NCBI RefSeq assembly: GCF_963666255.1
Contig: NZ_OY762657.1
Coordinates: forward strand, 372,001-436,000
Reading direction: 5' to 3'
DNA from: an uncultured Propionivibrio sp.
Lineage (GTDB): Bacteria > Pseudomonadota > Gammaproteobacteria > Burkholderiales > Rhodocyclaceae
Length of the DNA stretch: 64,000 nt
Shown: positions 1 through 8,912 of the stretch, one piece after another
How the letters are laid out: each line of letters opens with the position of its first letter
Numbering within the stretch: position 1 is the first letter of the stretch
Notes under the pieces: model-generated
What the model was told of the DNA's origin: nothing
The model's input: the letters and a program-made list of their open reading frames with translations, nothing else
The model's database searches: none
Program-made: the position numbers and the translations under genes

Positions 1-1
1 A

Positions 2-37
2 GACGAAGTGCAGTCGCTGCGCCAGGCGCTGGCCTGA
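2..37 (+). CDS. 3' end of an upstream gene (partial)
   Basis: The frame beginning at base 2 reads DEVQSLRQALA and then TGA at 35–37. It is probably the C-terminus of a gene that begins before the window. Eleven residues are too few to assign a family, and the call rests only on the open frame and the plausible helical composition. Confidence 0.35.
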   Translation, partial: DEVQSLRQALA

Positions 38-66
38 CGCGGAAGACCTGCTGTACTACGTAGTTC

Positions 67-86
67 CCGCAAATTCCTGCGGTTTT
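67..86 (+). terminator. weak hairpin plus T-run after the upstream gene
   Basis: CCGCA (67–71) pairs with TGCGG (78–82) and is followed by TTTT. The stem is only 5 bp, so this is a weak candidate. It lies between the end of the partial upstream gene and the chemosensory operon. Confidence 0.3.
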
Positions 87-205
87 CACGGATGCACAAA
101 TCGATCGGCATTTGAGAGCATTCACCAGTCATGGCAAACCCCGCAGACCGCGTGGTCTGAAACGACGAGACCGTACCACCGTCGACCACATTTAAAAGGA
201 ACAAC

Positions 206-571
206 ATGCGCACAATCATGCTGGTGGATGACTCCGCCACCATTCTGTTGAGCATTTCGAGCATTCTGAGCAAAGCTGGCTACGGTGTCGAAAAAGCGGC
301 CAATGCCGAACTCGCGCTGCAGAAGTTCACCGCCGGCGTCAAGGTCGATCTGCTCATCACCGACCTCAACATGCCGGGAATGAACGGCATCGAACTGATC
401 CGCGAAGTCCGCAAATTGCCGGCCTACAAATTCATGCCGATCCTCTTCCTGACGACCGAGTCGCAGCAAAGCCGCAAACTCGAAGCCAAGGAAGCCGGTG
501 CTTCCGGCTGGATCGTCAAACCGGCCACTGCCGACGAGCTGCTCAACACCATCAAACTGGTCCTCAAATAA
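206..571 (+). CDS. CheY-like single-domain response regulator
   Basis: A 121-residue stand-alone receiver domain. The acidic pair VDDS is at residues 7–10, the phospho-acceptor is Asp53 in LITDLNMPGMNG, the switch threonine lies in FLTTES and the conserved lysine is Lys105 in WIVKPA. There is no output domain, so it should act by protein–protein contact, like CheY. The start is supported by AAAGGA a few bases upstream. It is the first gene of a run of same-strand chemosensory genes and is the natural phospho-acceptor of the CheA kinase at 2225. Whether it binds a flagellar switch or another target cannot be told from this window. Confidence 0.93.
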   Translation: MRTIMLVDDSATILLSISSILSKAGYGVEKAANAELALQKFTAGVKVDLLITDLNMPGMNGIELIREVRKLPAYKFMPILFLTTESQQSRKLEAKEAGASGWIVKPATADELLNTIKLVLK

Positions 572-580
572 GGATCTGAC

Positions 581-1882
581 ATGACGCCGTTGGCGAATTC
601 GCCACGCCGGCAAATCGGCCGCCGCGCGCTGGCGGTACAGGTCTCGGCCGCGATCCTGGTCGCGGTGCTGGTCTATGTGCAGCATCCCTGGTACCACACG
701 ACGCTGGCGCCGACGCTCGGCCTCGATGCGCGCATCATCGACACGCTCGGCACCTTCGGTATCCTGCTTTTCTTCATCGCGTTCCAGCGCGTCATCTCGA
801 CGCTGTATTTCCGCGACGCCTACTTCGGCCTGCGCGAAGTCATCGAAGACCCGCGGCCGCGCTGCAACACCGACCGCCTGTGCGACCGCATGATCATCCC
901 TGAGCTGCGCCAGATCGCCCCGGTCAATCAGCTGCTGGTCGAGCAATTGCACGACGTCGTTGCCCAGACCGAGAAGGCGGCTTTCGACATCGCCGAACGC
1001 CTGCATGCCGTTGACAATGTCATCAACGACCTGCAGCAGGTCGTCACCGCCGCCAGCGTCGAAACGATCGGCATCGCCCAGAGTTCTGAAAGCCGGTCGA
1101 CGCAGAACCAGCTCCTGATCGAACGCCTGAAGACCTTCATTCATCAGCGTCTTGACGATACGCAGCGCGAGGCGGCTGAGAGCAAGGAGGTCATCGACCG
1201 GACCGAATCGCTGATGAAACTCGCCGAGCTTGTCGGCGCCATCTCGGCACAGACCAAGCTGCTCGCGCTCAACGCCGCCATCGAGGCCGCACGCGCCGGC
1301 GAAACCGGACGCGGCTTCGCCGTCGTCGCCGACGAGGTCCGCAAGCTGTCGGAAAGCACCGATGCCGCCGTCGACAAGATCAGCGCCGGCATCGGCGCCG
1401 TCTCGGCGATCATCGAAAGCCAGCACCGGAAAAAACTCGACCACCAGCGCATCGACGAGGAGCAGAAGGCGCTCGAGGCCTTCGCGTCGCAACTCGAATC
1501 GCTCGACCAGAGCTATCGGCAGATGGTCGACAAGGAACACGACGTCATCGCCCGCATCGGCGAAAGCAGCGAGGAACTCGCTCAGATGTTCGTCGGCGCG
1601 CTGGCCAGCGTGCAATTCCAGGACGTCACCCGGCAACAGATCGAGCACGTGATCGACGGGCTCAAGGCCGTCGGCACCCATACCGTTGCCGTCGCCGACG
1701 CCTGCGCCCCCGGCGCCTGCGACAACCCGCCGGAAGGGCTGCCGACACTGAAGGAACGGATGGACACGCTGTATGCGAGCTACGTCATGGAGAACCAGCG
1801 CGACATCCATGACCGGGCGCTCGGCCGCACCACGCCGGAACGTCCGGCCGCCGGGACGAAAAACCGGATCGAGTTGTTCTAG
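581..1882 (+). CDS. methyl-accepting chemotaxis protein, short membrane form
   Basis: A 433-residue chemoreceptor. Two hydrophobic segments (about residues 17–35 and 52–75) are joined by a very short loop, so there is almost no periplasmic ligand domain. The cytoplasmic signalling hairpin tip contains [20 protein letters not shown] (about 226–246), the hallmark contact region for CheA/CheW. A long C-terminal tail follows and no HAMP domain is obvious. The compact membrane part suggests it senses an intracellular or membrane-linked cue, or works as a fixed adaptor to the larger receptor at 4463. It follows the receiver gene by 9 bases and is probably co-transcribed with it. Confidence 0.9.
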   Translation: MTPLANSPRRQIGRRALAVQVSAAILVAVLVYVQHPWYHTTLAPTLGLDARIIDTLGTFGILLFFIAFQRVISTLYFRDAYFGLREVIEDPRPRCNTDRLCDRMIIPELRQIAPVNQLLVEQLHDVVAQTEKAAFDIAERLHAVDNVINDLQQVVTAASVETIGIAQSSESRSTQNQLLIERLKTFIHQRLDDTQREAAESKEVIDRTESLMKLAELVGAISAQTKLLALNAAIEAARAGETGRGFAVVADEVRKLSESTDAAVDKISAGIGAVSAIIESQHRKKLDHQRIDEEQKALEAFASQLESLDQSYRQMVDKEHDVIARIGESSEELAQMFVGALASVQFQDVTRQQIEHVIDGLKAVGTHTVAVADACAPGACDNPPEGLPTLKERMDTLYASYVMENQRDIHDRALGRTTPERPAAGTKNRIELF

Positions 1883-1894
1883 GAGAAAAGCGCC

Positions 1895-2200
1895 ATGCCA
1901 ACGACACAACGACTGAGCGTGACCGAAGATTTGACGATCTACCATGCGCTCGATCAGAAAAACCTGCTGCTCGATGCGCTTCTGACCTGCGACGTGCTCG
2001 AACTCGACCTCGTGCAGGTCGGCGACATCGACACCGCCGGACTGCAGTTGCTCATCATGCTCAAGAAAGAAGCGCAGCGCACCGGCAAGCGCGTGGCGAT
2101 CGTCGCGCACAGCCAGGCGGTGCAGTCGGTCATCGACTTCTGCAACCTGGCCGCCGAACTCGGCGACCCGCTGCTCATTCCGGCAGCGCAGACGGCATAG
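1895..2200 (+). CDS. STAS-domain protein (anti-sigma-factor-antagonist type)
   Basis: A 101-residue protein with the STAS core: a central strand followed by GDIDTAGLQLLIMLKKEA, where a phosphorylatable Ser/Thr normally lies. Here that residue would be the Thr of DIDTAG. Related STAS proteins sit in chemosensory operons next to cheA, where they may be regulated by phosphorylation. Its position between a receptor and cheA, with short gaps and GGAG-type ribosome sites, supports co-transcription. No partner anti-sigma kinase is visible nearby, so its role in this signalling cluster is inferred from context. Confidence 0.8.
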   Translation: MPTTQRLSVTEDLTIYHALDQKNLLLDALLTCDVLELDLVQVGDIDTAGLQLLIMLKKEAQRTGKRVAIVAHSQAVQSVIDFCNLAAELGDPLLIPAAQTA

Positions 2201-2224
2201 CGGAATACGATTTCGGAGAACACC

Positions 2225-4459
2225 ATGGACGAACTGACCAGCGTGTATGTGCAGGAAAGCCGGGAGCAGTTGGCCGAGATGGAAGCCGGTTTGCTGCGGC
2301 TCGAACAGACGCCCGACGACCGCGACACGATCAACGCGGTATTCCGGGCGGCGCATACCATCAAGGGCGGCTCCGGCGTCATCGAATGCCATTTCATCGA
2401 GCACTTCACCCACCTCGTCGAGAACCTCCTCGACGCGCTGCGCAACGAGGAAATCGGGCTGACCAGCGCCATGACGACCTTGCTGCTCGAATGCTGCGAT
2501 CATATGGGCCGCCTCGTCGACACCCTGGCGGCCGGCGCCCCCGAGCCGGAACCGGCGCTCAGCGCGGAAGGCGAGGCGCTGACCGAACGCCTGAAAGACG
2601 TGATCGCCGCCGAACAGGGCCAGGGCGGCTCGTCGAGCCTGACGGTGGCCGACGACACGGTCGAGGTCGAGAATCTCGGCAACGGCGTCGTCAACACCGA
2701 CAGCTGGCACATCTCGGTACGCTTCGGCCGCAACGTCATGCGCGGCGGCATGGACCCGCTCTCCTTCCTGCGCTACCTCGGCAACCTCGGCGAGATCATC
2801 GGCACCGAAACCATCACCGACGCGATGCCCGCCGCCGCAGACATGGACCCGGAATCCTGCTACATGGGCTTCGAGATCCGCCTGCAGACACGCGCCTCGA
2901 AATCCGAGATCGAACGCGTCTTCGACTTTGTCCGCGACGATTGCGACCTGCGCATCCTGCCGCCGCAAAGCACCGTCACCGACTACATCCGCCTGATCAA
3001 CGAACTGCCCGAAGACAACCTGCGCCTCGGCGAGATGCTGGTGCGTTGCGGCGCGCTGACCCAGGCCGAAGTCGACGCCGGCCTCAAGGCCCAGCACGCC
3101 TCCGAAGATACGCCGACCGCCGACGCCATGGCCGTGCCGCTCGGCGAGATCCTCGTCGAAAACCGCATGGTGCACAAGGAAATCGTCGATGCCGCGGTCA
3201 ACCGCCAGACGCAGATCGTCGACAAGAAAGCGCGCGAAGCCCAGCTCGTCCGCGTCCACGCCGACAAGCTCGACCAGCTCATCGACCTCGTCGGCGAGCT
3301 CGTCATCGCCGGCGCCTCGGCCAACCTGCTGGCGCTCAAGAGCAACCAGTCCGATCTTGTCGAGGCCACCTCGATCCTCTCGCGTCTCGTTGAAAGCATC
3401 CGCGATTCGGCGCTGCAGCTCCGCATGGTGCAGATCGGCGACACCTTCAACCGCTTCAACCGCGTCGTCCGCGACGTCTCGAAGGAACTCGGCAAGGAAA
3501 TCGAACTGTCGATCAGCGGCGCCGACACCGAACTCGACAAGACCGTCGTCGAAAAGATCGGCGACCCGCTCATGCACCTCGTGCGCAACTCGCTCGACCA
3601 CGGCATCGAACCGGTCGCCGTCCGCCTCGAACGCGGCAAACCGGCCTGCGGACGCGTCTCGCTCAACGCCTATCATGACTCCGGCATCATCGTCATCCAG
3701 GTCTCGGACGACGGCGGCGGACTCAACCGCGAGAAGATCCGGGCCAAGGCGATCGAGCGCGAGCTGATCCAGCCGGGCGACAACCTCGGCGACAAGGAAA
3801 TCATCAACCTCATCTTCGAACCCGGCTTCTCAACCGTCGACAAGGTCTCCAACCTGTCCGGACGCGGTGTCGGCATGGACGTCGTGCGCCGCAACATCCT
3901 GGCGCTGCGCGGGACGGTCGATGTCGAATCGGTCGAAGGCCAGGGCTCGACCTTCACCATCCGGCTGCCGCTGACGCTGGCTATCATCGACGGCTTCCTC
4001 GTCGGCATCGACAAGGCCGCGTACGTCATCCCGCTTGACTCGGTCGTCGAATGCATCGAGCAGAAAAATCTCACCGGCGACCGCAACTTCCTCAACCTGC
4101 GCGGCGAGGCCCTGCCTTTCATCCGCCTGCGCGACATCTTCGAAATTCCGGGCGAGGCGCCGGCGCGCGAAAGCATCGTCGTCGTCCAGTCCGGCGGACG
4201 CCGTGCCGGCATCGTCGTCGATCACCTGATGGGCGAATTCCAGACGGTGATCAAGCCGCTCGGGCGCATGTTCGCGCACCTGCGCGGCATCGGCGGCTCG
4301 ACCATTCTGGGCAGCGGCGAAGTCGCCCTCATCCTCGACGTCGGCGCCCTCGTCAATCTCGTTACCCGCGCTGAAGAAGAGCGTCTGCTGCCGCACCGGC
4401 ATACGCTTGCGCTCGCGTCCTCTTCCACCAATTCCACTGCGATTCCCTCGGGGAGATAA
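2225..4459 (+). CDS. cheA: chemotaxis histidine kinase CheA
   Basis: A 744-residue CheA-type kinase. The N-terminal HPt domain has the phospho-histidine His44 in AAHTIKGGSG. Residues about 160–255 form an alpha/beta module (beginning WHISVRFG) that may replace the usual CheY-binding P2 domain. Residues about 266–340 hold two degenerate repeats of the type LGEMLV–G–LTQAEVDAGL, resembling the N-terminal domain of type II secretion ATPases. Then follow the dimerisation helix (about 341), the ATPase with VRNSLDHGIEP and GRGVGMDVV, and a C-terminal CheW-like domain. It should phosphorylate the receiver at 206 and possibly the regulator at 7740. No cheR or cheB accompanies it. Confidence 0.96.
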   Translation: MDELTSVYVQESREQLAEMEAGLLRLEQTPDDRDTINAVFRAAHTIKGGSGVIECHFIEHFTHLVENLLDALRNEEIGLTSAMTTLLLECCDHMGRLVDTLAAGAPEPEPALSAEGEALTERLKDVIAAEQGQGGSSSLTVADDTVEVENLGNGVVNTDSWHISVRFGRNVMRGGMDPLSFLRYLGNLGEIIGTETITDAMPAAADMDPESCYMGFEIRLQTRASKSEIERVFDFVRDDCDLRILPPQSTVTDYIRLINELPEDNLRLGEMLVRCGALTQAEVDAGLKAQHASEDTPTADAMAVPLGEILVENRMVHKEIVDAAVNRQTQIVDKKAREAQLVRVHADKLDQLIDLVGELVIAGASANLLALKSNQSDLVEATSILSRLVESIRDSALQLRMVQIGDTFNRFNRVVRDVSKELGKEIELSISGADTELDKTVVEKIGDPLMHLVRNSLDHGIEPVAVRLERGKPACGRVSLNAYHDSGIIVIQVSDDGGGLNREKIRAKAIERELIQPGDNLGDKEIINLIFEPGFSTVDKVSNLSGRGVGMDVVRRNILALRGTVDVESVEGQGSTFTIRLPLTLAIIDGFLVGIDKAAYVIPLDSVVECIEQKNLTGDRNFLNLRGEALPFIRLRDIFEIPGEAPARESIVVVQSGGRRAGIVVDHLMGEFQTVIKPLGRMFAHLRGIGGSTILGSGEVALILDVGALVNLVTRAEEERLLPHRHTLALASSSTNSTAIPSGR

Positions 4460-4462
4460 ACC

Positions 4463-6910
4463 ATGTTCAAGAATCTGAAAATCGGCCTCCGGCTCGGCCT
4501 TGGCTTCGGCGTCGTCCTGCTCCTGCTGGTCCTGCTGTCGACTCTCTCGATCGAACGCATCAGCACCATCAACAACGACACCGTCGACATCGTCGAAAAC
4601 CGCATGCCGAAGATCGAAATGGCCACCGAGATTCGCGAGAACCTGCTGATCATGGCCCGTTCGATCCGCAGCCTGATTATGTCGAACGACAAAGCCTTCG
4701 AAAAACTGCAGGTCGACACCATCATGAAGGCGCGTCAGCGCAATACCGAACTGGTCGAAACGCTCAAGCCCCTGCTCAACACGGAAAAGGGCAAGGCGCT
4801 ACACGCCAAGATGGTCGACGCGCGCGCCAAATATGTTGCCGTCCTGAACGTGCTGATCCCGATCGCCAACAGCAACTCGCCGACGTACAACGCCGAAAAG
4901 GCCACGGCACTGCTGTTCGGCGAATACACAACGGTAGCCGGGGTGTATCTCGACATCACCAAGGAATTCTCCGATTTCCAGAAGAACGGCGCCGAGGCAG
5001 CCGGGAAGAATGCGATCGCCGACGCCAAGGCCGCCCGGACGACCATCATCAGCATTGCCGCGATCGCGTTGCTGCTCGGTTTCATGCTCGCCTGGTGGAT
5101 CACGCGCAGCATCACCGCGCCGGTCAATGCCGTCAGCGACGCCGCCAAGAAGATGGCGGTCGGCGACTTCAAATTCACGCTGAACAACGACGCCAAGGAT
5201 GAAGTCGGCGACGTCTCCCGCGCCGTTGCTTCGGTGCAGCAGGCGGTCCAGGCGATGAGTGCCGACGCGACGATGCTGTCGACGGCAGCAGTGGAAGGGA
5301 AGCTCGCGACACGTGCCGACGCCTCGAAGCACCAGGGCGATTTCCGCGTCATCGTCCAGGGCGTCAATGACACCCTCGACGCCGTCATCGGCCCCTTGAA
5401 CGTGGCCGCCAAGTATGTCGACGACATCTCCAGGGGCGCCATCCCGGCCAGGATCACCGACAGCTACAACGGCGATTTCAACACCATCAAGAACAACCTC
5501 AACACCTGTATCGACGCTGTCAATGCCCTCGTCGCCGACGCCGCCATGCTGGCCAAGGCAGCGGTGGAAGGGAAGCTCGCGACGCGTGCCGACGCCTCGA
5601 AGCATCAAGGCGACTTCCGCGCCATCGTCAAGGGCGTCAACGACACGCTCGACGCCGTCATCTGCCCCTTGAACGTCGCCGCCAAGTATGTCGACGACAT
5701 CTCCAGAGGCGCCATCCCGGCCAAGATCACCGACAGCTACAACGGCGACTTCAACACGATCAAGAACAACCTCAACACCTGCATCGACGCCGTCAATCAA
5801 CTCGTCGCCGACGCCAACATGCTCTCCGCCGCCGCCGTCGCCGGACGCCTCGACACCCGTGCCGACGCCAGCAAGCATCAGGGCGATTTCCTCAAGGTCG
5901 TTCAGGGCGTCAACGACACGCTCGACGCCGTCGTCGGCCCGATCCAGGACGTTCAGCGCGTCATGGGCGCGATGGAACAGGGCGACATGACCCAAACCAT
6001 CACCCGTAACTATCAGGGCGATTTCGACACGCTCAAGCGCGCGATCAACAACACCATCGCCAAACTCTGCGAGACGATCACCCAGATCAACACCGCTGCC
6101 GACGCGCTCACCAACGCTGCCAGCCAGGTCTCCGCCACCGCCCAGTCGCTCTCGCAGTCCTCCAGCGAACAGGCTGCTTCGGTCGAGGAAACCACCTCGT
6201 CGATGGAACAGATGACCGCCTCGATCTCCCAGAACACCGAGAACGCCAAGGTCACCGACAACATGGCTTCGAAGTCGGCCAAGGAAGCCGCCGAGGGTGG
6301 CGAAGCCGTCACCCGCACCGTCGAGGACATGAAGAGCATCGCCAACAAGATCAGCATCATCGACGACATCGCCTACCAGACCAACCTGCTGGCGCTCAAC
6401 GCCGCCATTGAAGCCGCCCGTGCCGGCGATCACGGCAAGGGCTTCGCCGTCGTCGCCGCCGAAGTGCGCAAGCTGGCCGAACGCTCGCAGATCGCCGCCC
6501 AGGAAATCGGTGGCCTCGCCTCCTCCTCGGTCAAGCAGGCCGAGCGTGCCGGCGCGCTGCTGACCGAAATGGTCCCGTCGATCCGCAAGACCTCGGACCT
6601 CGTCCAGGAAATCGCCTCGGCCAGCCAGGAGCAGTCTTCCGGCGTCGCTCAGATCAACGGCGCCATGGGACAGCTCAACCAGACGACGCAGCAGAACGCC
6701 TCGGCTTCGGAAGAGCTCGCCGCCACCGCCGAGGAACTCGGTGCCCAGGCCAACGAGCTGCAGCAGACGATGACCTTCTTCAAGCTCGACGACAACGACG
6801 CCAGCGCCCGCTTCGCCCGCCAGGCCCCGCCGGCGCGCAGCCCGGCCAAGGCCGCACCGTCGCGCGTCGCCGCCGTCTCATTCAATGACGGCGACTTCGA
6901 GCGCTTCTGA
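4463..6910 (+). CDS. methyl-accepting chemotaxis protein with tandem HAMP-like repeats
   Basis: An 815-residue chemoreceptor. TM1 is at about residues 11–30, followed by a four-helix-bundle type periplasmic sensor domain and TM2 at about 193–213 (ending [10 protein letters not shown]). A HAMP domain follows, then three tandem 91-residue repeats in about 271–543, then a signalling hairpin with [20 protein letters not shown] at about 640–660. The C-terminus ends GDFERF and lacks an NWETF-like methyltransferase docking tail. It starts 3 bases after cheA. The repeat array is a poly-HAMP linker between membrane and kinase-control tip; its function beyond signal relay is not evident. Confidence 0.93.
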   Translation: MFKNLKIGLRLGLGFGVVLLLLVLLSTLSIERISTINNDTVDIVENRMPKIEMATEIRENLLIMARSIRSLIMSNDKAFEKLQVDTIMKARQRNTELVETLKPLLNTEKGKALHAKMVDARAKYVAVLNVLIPIANSNSPTYNAEKATALLFGEYTTVAGVYLDITKEFSDFQKNGAEAAGKNAIADAKAARTTIISIAAIALLLGFMLAWWITRSITAPVNAVSDAAKKMAVGDFKFTLNNDAKDEVGDVSRAVASVQQAVQAMSADATMLSTAAVEGKLATRADASKHQGDFRVIVQGVNDTLDAVIGPLNVAAKYVDDISRGAIPARITDSYNGDFNTIKNNLNTCIDAVNALVADAAMLAKAAVEGKLATRADASKHQGDFRAIVKGVNDTLDAVICPLNVAAKYVDDISRGAIPAKITDSYNGDFNTIKNNLNTCIDAVNQLVADANMLSAAAVAGRLDTRADASKHQGDFLKVVQGVNDTLDAVVGPIQDVQRVMGAMEQGDMTQTITRNYQGDFDTLKRAINNTIAKLCETITQINTAADALTNAASQVSATAQSLSQSSSEQAASVEETTSSMEQMTASISQNTENAKVTDNMASKSAKEAAEGGEAVTRTVEDMKSIANKISIIDDIAYQTNLLALNAAIEAARAGDHGKGFAVVAAEVRKLAERSQIAAQEIGGLASSSVKQAERAGALLTEMVPSIRKTSDLVQEIASASQEQSSGVAQINGAMGQLNQTTQQNASASEELAATAEELGAQANELQQTMTFFKLDDNDASARFARQAPPARSPAKAAPSRVAAVSFNDGDFERF
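5273..6091 (+). repeat. three tandem 273-bp coding repeats (poly-HAMP array)
   Basis: Units begin at ATG codons at 5273, 5546 and 5819, an exact period of 273 bp (91 codons). Units 1 and 2 are nearly identical at DNA level; unit 3 matches in its first half and then diverges. Each unit carries the landmarks [12 protein letters not shown] and GVNDTLDAV, and the first two also [14 protein letters not shown]. High DNA identity between units 1 and 2 implies recent duplication or gene conversion. Confidence 0.9.
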
Positions 6911-6921
6911 GGAATCGCACC

Positions 6922-7491
6922 ATGGCACAGATCGCCTCTTCCGCTGCCGCCCCCGTCCCCGCCGGGGGCGCCGTCGCCGTCCATGACGCGCCGTCGCAGC
7001 AGTACCTCACCTTCTCGCTCGGCGGCGAGATGTTTGCCGTCGGCATCCTCAACGTCAAGGAAATCATCGAGTACGGCCATCTCACCGAGATCCCGATGAT
7101 GCCCGGCTTCATCCGCGGCGTCATCAACCTGCGCGGCAGCGTCGTCCCCGTCATCGATCTCTCCGCCCGCTTCGGCGGAAAAACCACCGAGGTCTCGCGA
7201 CGCACCTGCATCGTCATCGTCGAGGTCGCCGACGACGATACCCGCCACGACATCGGCATCATGGTCGACGCCGTCTCCGAAGTCCTCGACATCCCCGCCA
7301 GCGAAATCGAACCGCCGCCTTCCTTCGGCGCAAAAATCCGCGCCGACTTCATCTTCGGCATGGGCAAGATCGCCGGCAAGTTCGTCATCATCCTCAACAT
7401 CGGCAAGGTCCTCTCCGTCGATGAAATCGCAATGCTCACCAGTACCGAGGGGCTCTCGGCGGACATCGCCGCGAGCACGCCCCCAAGCTAG
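6922..7491 (+). CDS. cheW: chemotaxis coupling protein CheW
   Basis: A 189-residue protein. After a roughly 25-residue Ala/Pro-rich leader comes a complete CheW domain with YLTFSLGGEMFAVGI, GFIRGVINLRGSVVPVIDL and the C-terminal GMGKIAGKFVIILNIGKVL. CheW links chemoreceptors to CheA at the membrane array. It lies 11 bases after the large receptor gene. The receptor, kinase and coupler together form a minimal signalling core. The terminal ~20 residues (rich in Ser, Ala and Pro) are variable and of unknown role. Confidence 0.94.
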   Translation: MAQIASSAAAPVPAGGAVAVHDAPSQQYLTFSLGGEMFAVGILNVKEIIEYGHLTEIPMMPGFIRGVINLRGSVVPVIDLSARFGGKTTEVSRRTCIVIVEVADDDTRHDIGIMVDAVSEVLDIPASEIEPPPSFGAKIRADFIFGMGKIAGKFVIILNIGKVLSVDEIAMLTSTEGLSADIAASTPPS

Positions 7492-7535
7492 CCGACAAGA
7501 CAATCCCACTTCCCACGGACACAAGGGATACGATC

Positions 7536-7724
7536 ATGAAACGCGATTTTCTCAAGCACCCCCGCCCGGCCCCCCCGATCGCCACAGTGGCGAAGCTCCC
7601 CGATAACGACGACTTCGCCCAGCCCGACGCAGCCATTCCCCCTCGCCAGGTGGCAGCGACACAGCGCTGCAATCACTGGTCGCCGGTGATCCCGCCGCTC
7701 ACGCAGACATCGAAGCATCACTGA
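7536..7724 (+). CDS. small hypothetical protein
   Basis: A possible 62-residue protein beginning MKRDFLKHPRPAPP, preceded by AAGGGA at a suitable distance. It fills the gap between cheW and the HD-GYP gene on the same strand. It is Pro/His/Gln rich, has no hydrophobic segment and has no recognisable domain. Its codon use is less convincing than that of its neighbours. It may be a real small operon member or merely an open stretch. Confidence 0.35.
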   Translation: MKRDFLKHPRPAPPIATVAKLPDNDDFAQPDAAIPPRQVAATQRCNHWSPVIPPLTQTSKHH

Positions 7725-7739
7725 GCCCTCTTTCGCATC

Positions 7740-8912
7740 ATGAACGCTCATAATGCCGTGTCATCGACGCCGGCGCCGGCCGCCGGACCGGTCGCGCCTT
7801 CCAGAGCTTTCAGGCGCAGGGTCACCGACAATGAGGTCGTACTGATCGTCGACGACTCGCCAGAGAACCTCAGCGTTCTCGGCGACCTGCTGCAGAACGC
7901 CGGCTATCGCGTCAAGGTCGCCAACTCCGGGCGCGCCGCGCTGCACTTCGCCGACAAGGCGCCGGTCCCGTCACTGATCCTGCTCGACATCATGATGCCG
8001 GACATCGACGGCCACGAAGTGTTGCGCCAACTGCGCAGCCAGCAGAGTACCCGCGACATCCCGGTGATTTTCCTGACCGCCAAGAATACCGGCGAAGACG
8101 AGGAGTGGGCCTTCTCGGCCGGCGTCGCCGATTACATCGTCAAACCCTTCCGCCCGGCCATCATCCTCGCCCGCGTCCGCAGCCAGCTCCTCGTCCGCCA
8201 GGCCCGTCACTGGCTGGTCGGCCAGAACCAGGCGCTCGAAGCCGAAGTCGAGCGCCGCATGCGCGAGAACCAGGAAATCCAGAACGTCAGCATCCGCGCA
8301 CTCGCCCACCTCGCCGAAACCCGCGACTATGAAACCGGCAAGCACATTCAACGCACGCAGGAATACGTCCGGGTGCTGGCCGCGCACCTCACCACGAATC
8401 CGCGCTTCGCCAGCACGCTGACACCGGGCTACATCGACACGCTCGTGCGTTCCGCCCCGCTTCATGACATCGGCAAAGTCGGCATTCCTGATCACATCCT
8501 GCTCAAACCTGGCCGGCTGACCGATGCCGAGCGGGAGATCATGAAGACGCACACGACGCTCGGCAGCAACGCCATCGCCACCGCCGAGGAGGAAGCCTCG
8601 ACCGACGTCGCCTTCCTCGCCCAGGCAAAGGAAATCGCACGCTGGCACCATGAGCGCTGGGACGGCAAAGGCTATCCCGACGGACTCTCCGGCGAGGGCA
8701 TTCCGATCTCGGCGCGACTGATGGCGCTGGCCGACGTCTTCGACGCCCTGATCTCGCGCCGCATCTACAAGGACGCGATCGACTTCTCGAGCGTCCGCGA
8801 TATCATCATCGCCGAGCAGGGCAAACAGTTCGATCCCGACGTCGCGCAAGTATTCCTCGACCACTGGGAGGAGTTCGAGGCCATCGCACTGCATTACGGT
8901 CTCGATCGATGA
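7740..8912 (+). CDS. response regulator with HD-GYP cyclic-di-GMP phosphodiesterase domain
   Basis: A 390-residue two-domain regulator. The receiver (about residues 33–150) has the acidic pair in IVDDS and the phospho-acceptor Asp83 in [13 protein letters not shown] short coiled linker leads to an HD-GYP domain with the metal-binding [10 protein letters not shown] and the diagnostic [12 protein letters not shown]. The family hydrolyses cyclic-di-GMP, so phosphorylation should change motility or biofilm behaviour. It lies downstream of cheW and its stop overlaps the start of the hybrid kinase gene (ATGA), implying translational coupling. CheA or the hybrid kinase could be its phosphate donor. 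Confidence 0.94.
   Translation: MNAHNAVSSTPAPAAGPVAPSRAFRRRVTDNEVVLIVDDSPENLSVLGDLLQNAGYRVKVANSGRAALHFADKAPVPSLILLDIMMPDIDGHEVLRQLRSQQSTRDIPVIFLTAKNTGEDEEWAFSAGVADYIVKPFRPAIILARVRSQLLVRQARHWLVGQNQALEAEVERRMRENQEIQNVSIRALAHLAETRDYETGKHIQRTQEYVRVLAAHLTTNPRFASTLTPGYIDTLVRSAPLHDIGKVGIPDHILLKPGRLTDAEREIMKTHTTLGSNAIATAEEEASTDVAFLAQAKEIARWHHERWDGKGYPDGLSGEGIPISARLMALADVFDALISRRIYKDAIDFSSVRDIIIAEQGKQFDPDVAQVFLDHWEEFEAIALHYGLDR

Noticed and set aside
122-3676. Antisense 1184-codon open frame across the chemosensory genes
   Set aside because: It lies wholly opposite genes with clear domains. GC-rich third positions remove stop codons from the antisense frame, and its product (rich in Asp, Arg, Ala and Val) has no recognisable domain.
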